Source: Chloroflexota bacterium
GTDB lineage: Bacteria > Chloroflexota > Dehalococcoidia > DSTF01 > JACRBR01
Assembly (NCBI GenBank): GCA_016213125.1
Contig: JACRBR010000214.1
Span: forward strand, 1-13,291
Length of the DNA stretch: 13,291 bases
Direction of reading: 5' to 3'
A program made the position numbers and the translations under genes. The notes beneath the pieces are model-generated. The model was not told the origin of the DNA, did no database searches, and saw only the letters and a list, made by a program, of their open reading frames with translations. Positions 12,947-13,291 of the stretch are shown here, piece by piece. Position 1 is the stretch's first letter, and each line of letters begins with the position of its first letter.

Positions 12947-13291
12947 TTGGCACGAAGGATGATCGAGGTGCGGGAGTCGCCGATCCACGGTCGCGGCGTA
13001 TTCGCCGCGAGACCTATTGCGCGTGGGACCAGGATCCTCGAGTACACGGGAGAGCGCATCTCGTGGGACGAAGCCGACCGCCGCGAGGCGCTGAAGGCCG
13101 AGGACGACACGCACACGATGCTCTTCACCGTCGACAAGAAGACGGTGATCGACGCGACGCGACGTGGCAGCGACGCGCGGTTCATCAACCACGCGTGCCT
13201 CGGCAATTGCCGGTCGTACATCGATGAGAAGCGCGTGTATATCGAGGCGCGCCGCAACATCAAGGCAGGCGAGGAGCTCTGCTACGACTAC
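12947..13291 (+). CDS. SET-domain protein-lysine methyltransferase (C-terminus cut by window edge)
   Basis: The first 115 residues of a SET-domain protein are visible. VRESPIHGRGVFAARPIARG is the classic SET opening (GxG with substrate strand), ILEYTGERIS the next strand, RFINHACLGNC (79-88) the S-adenosylmethionine-binding NHSCxPNC motif with Ala in place of Ser, and GEELCYDY (108-115) the catalytic ELxYDY motif with Tyr113/Tyr115. SET enzymes transfer methyl groups from AdoMet to lysine side chains. Bacterial targets are mostly unknown; ribosomal and DNA-binding proteins have been suggested. TTG at 12947 is chosen because AGGAGG lies 6 bases upstream; GTG 12944 is too close to it and ATG 12959 is 18 bases away but is also possible. 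The post-SET region is beyond the edge. Confidence 0.88.
   Translation, partial: MARRMIEVRESPIHGRGVFAARPIARGTRILEYTGERISWDEADRREALKAEDDTHTMLFTVDKKTVIDATRRGSDARFINHACLGNCRSYIDEKRVYIEARRNIKAGEELCYDY

Noticed and set aside
1..13291. Mobile element, prophage or CRISPR signature
   Set aside because: No transposase, integrase, terminal inverted repeats with target duplication, or regularly spaced repeats were seen, and base composition looks even throughout.

Overview
This is a GC-rich bacterial chromosomal window with compact, ordinary housekeeping and metabolic genes and no sign of a plasmid, phage, insertion sequence or CRISPR array. Two luciferase-like (LLM class) oxidoreductases and a PPOX-class flavin/F420 protein suggest an organism that uses coenzyme F420. 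Together with a Ku-based end-joining operon, a type II pantothenate kinase and promoters that look leaderless, they make Chloroflexota (Dehalococcoidia-like or a relative) a reasonable guess. Actinobacteriota is the main alternative. No marker in the window settles the phylum.

Layout. The left edge (1-872) carries two minus-strand genes: the N-terminal third of a GDP-mannose 4,6-dehydratase-like protein, and a small PPOX-family protein. From 982 to 3103 a plus-strand run encodes a HAD hydrolase, the recombination mediator RecO and an FmdB-type zinc-ribbon protein. None of these three has a Shine-Dalgarno sequence, and each has a TAnnnT -10 box 6-9 bases before its ATG. A minus-strand operon (3163-5078) follows, with Ku and an ATP-dependent DNA ligase of the LigD ligase-domain type overlapping by ATGA. 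This ligase lacks the motif I lysine that normally carries AMP, which is the most surprising observation in the window.

A 317-base divergent region holding a 9-bp dyad separates Ku from a plus-strand pair: an LLM oxidoreductase and a type II (Fumble-family) pantothenate kinase, joined by a GTGA overlap. A minus-strand membrane protein with a degenerate GGDEF domain converges on the kinase. Its divergent upstream region contains two short direct-repeat pairs. Next come a second LLM oxidoreductase, an aminoglycoside-phosphotransferase-fold kinase starting 2 bases later, and an EVE-domain protein. They end at a 13-bp-stem hairpin shared with the converging aldose-1-epimerase gene. The epimerase lies 35 bases downstream of a tRNA-Gln(UUG) and may be read from the tRNA promoter. 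The right end has an iron-type alcohol dehydrogenase and the start of a SET-domain methyltransferase cut by the window edge.

DNA repair is a recurring theme (RecO, Ku, ligase). The F420/flavin genes form two separate small operons, each pairing an LLM oxidoreductase with a kinase. Functions are inferred from motifs read by eye; no database search was run.
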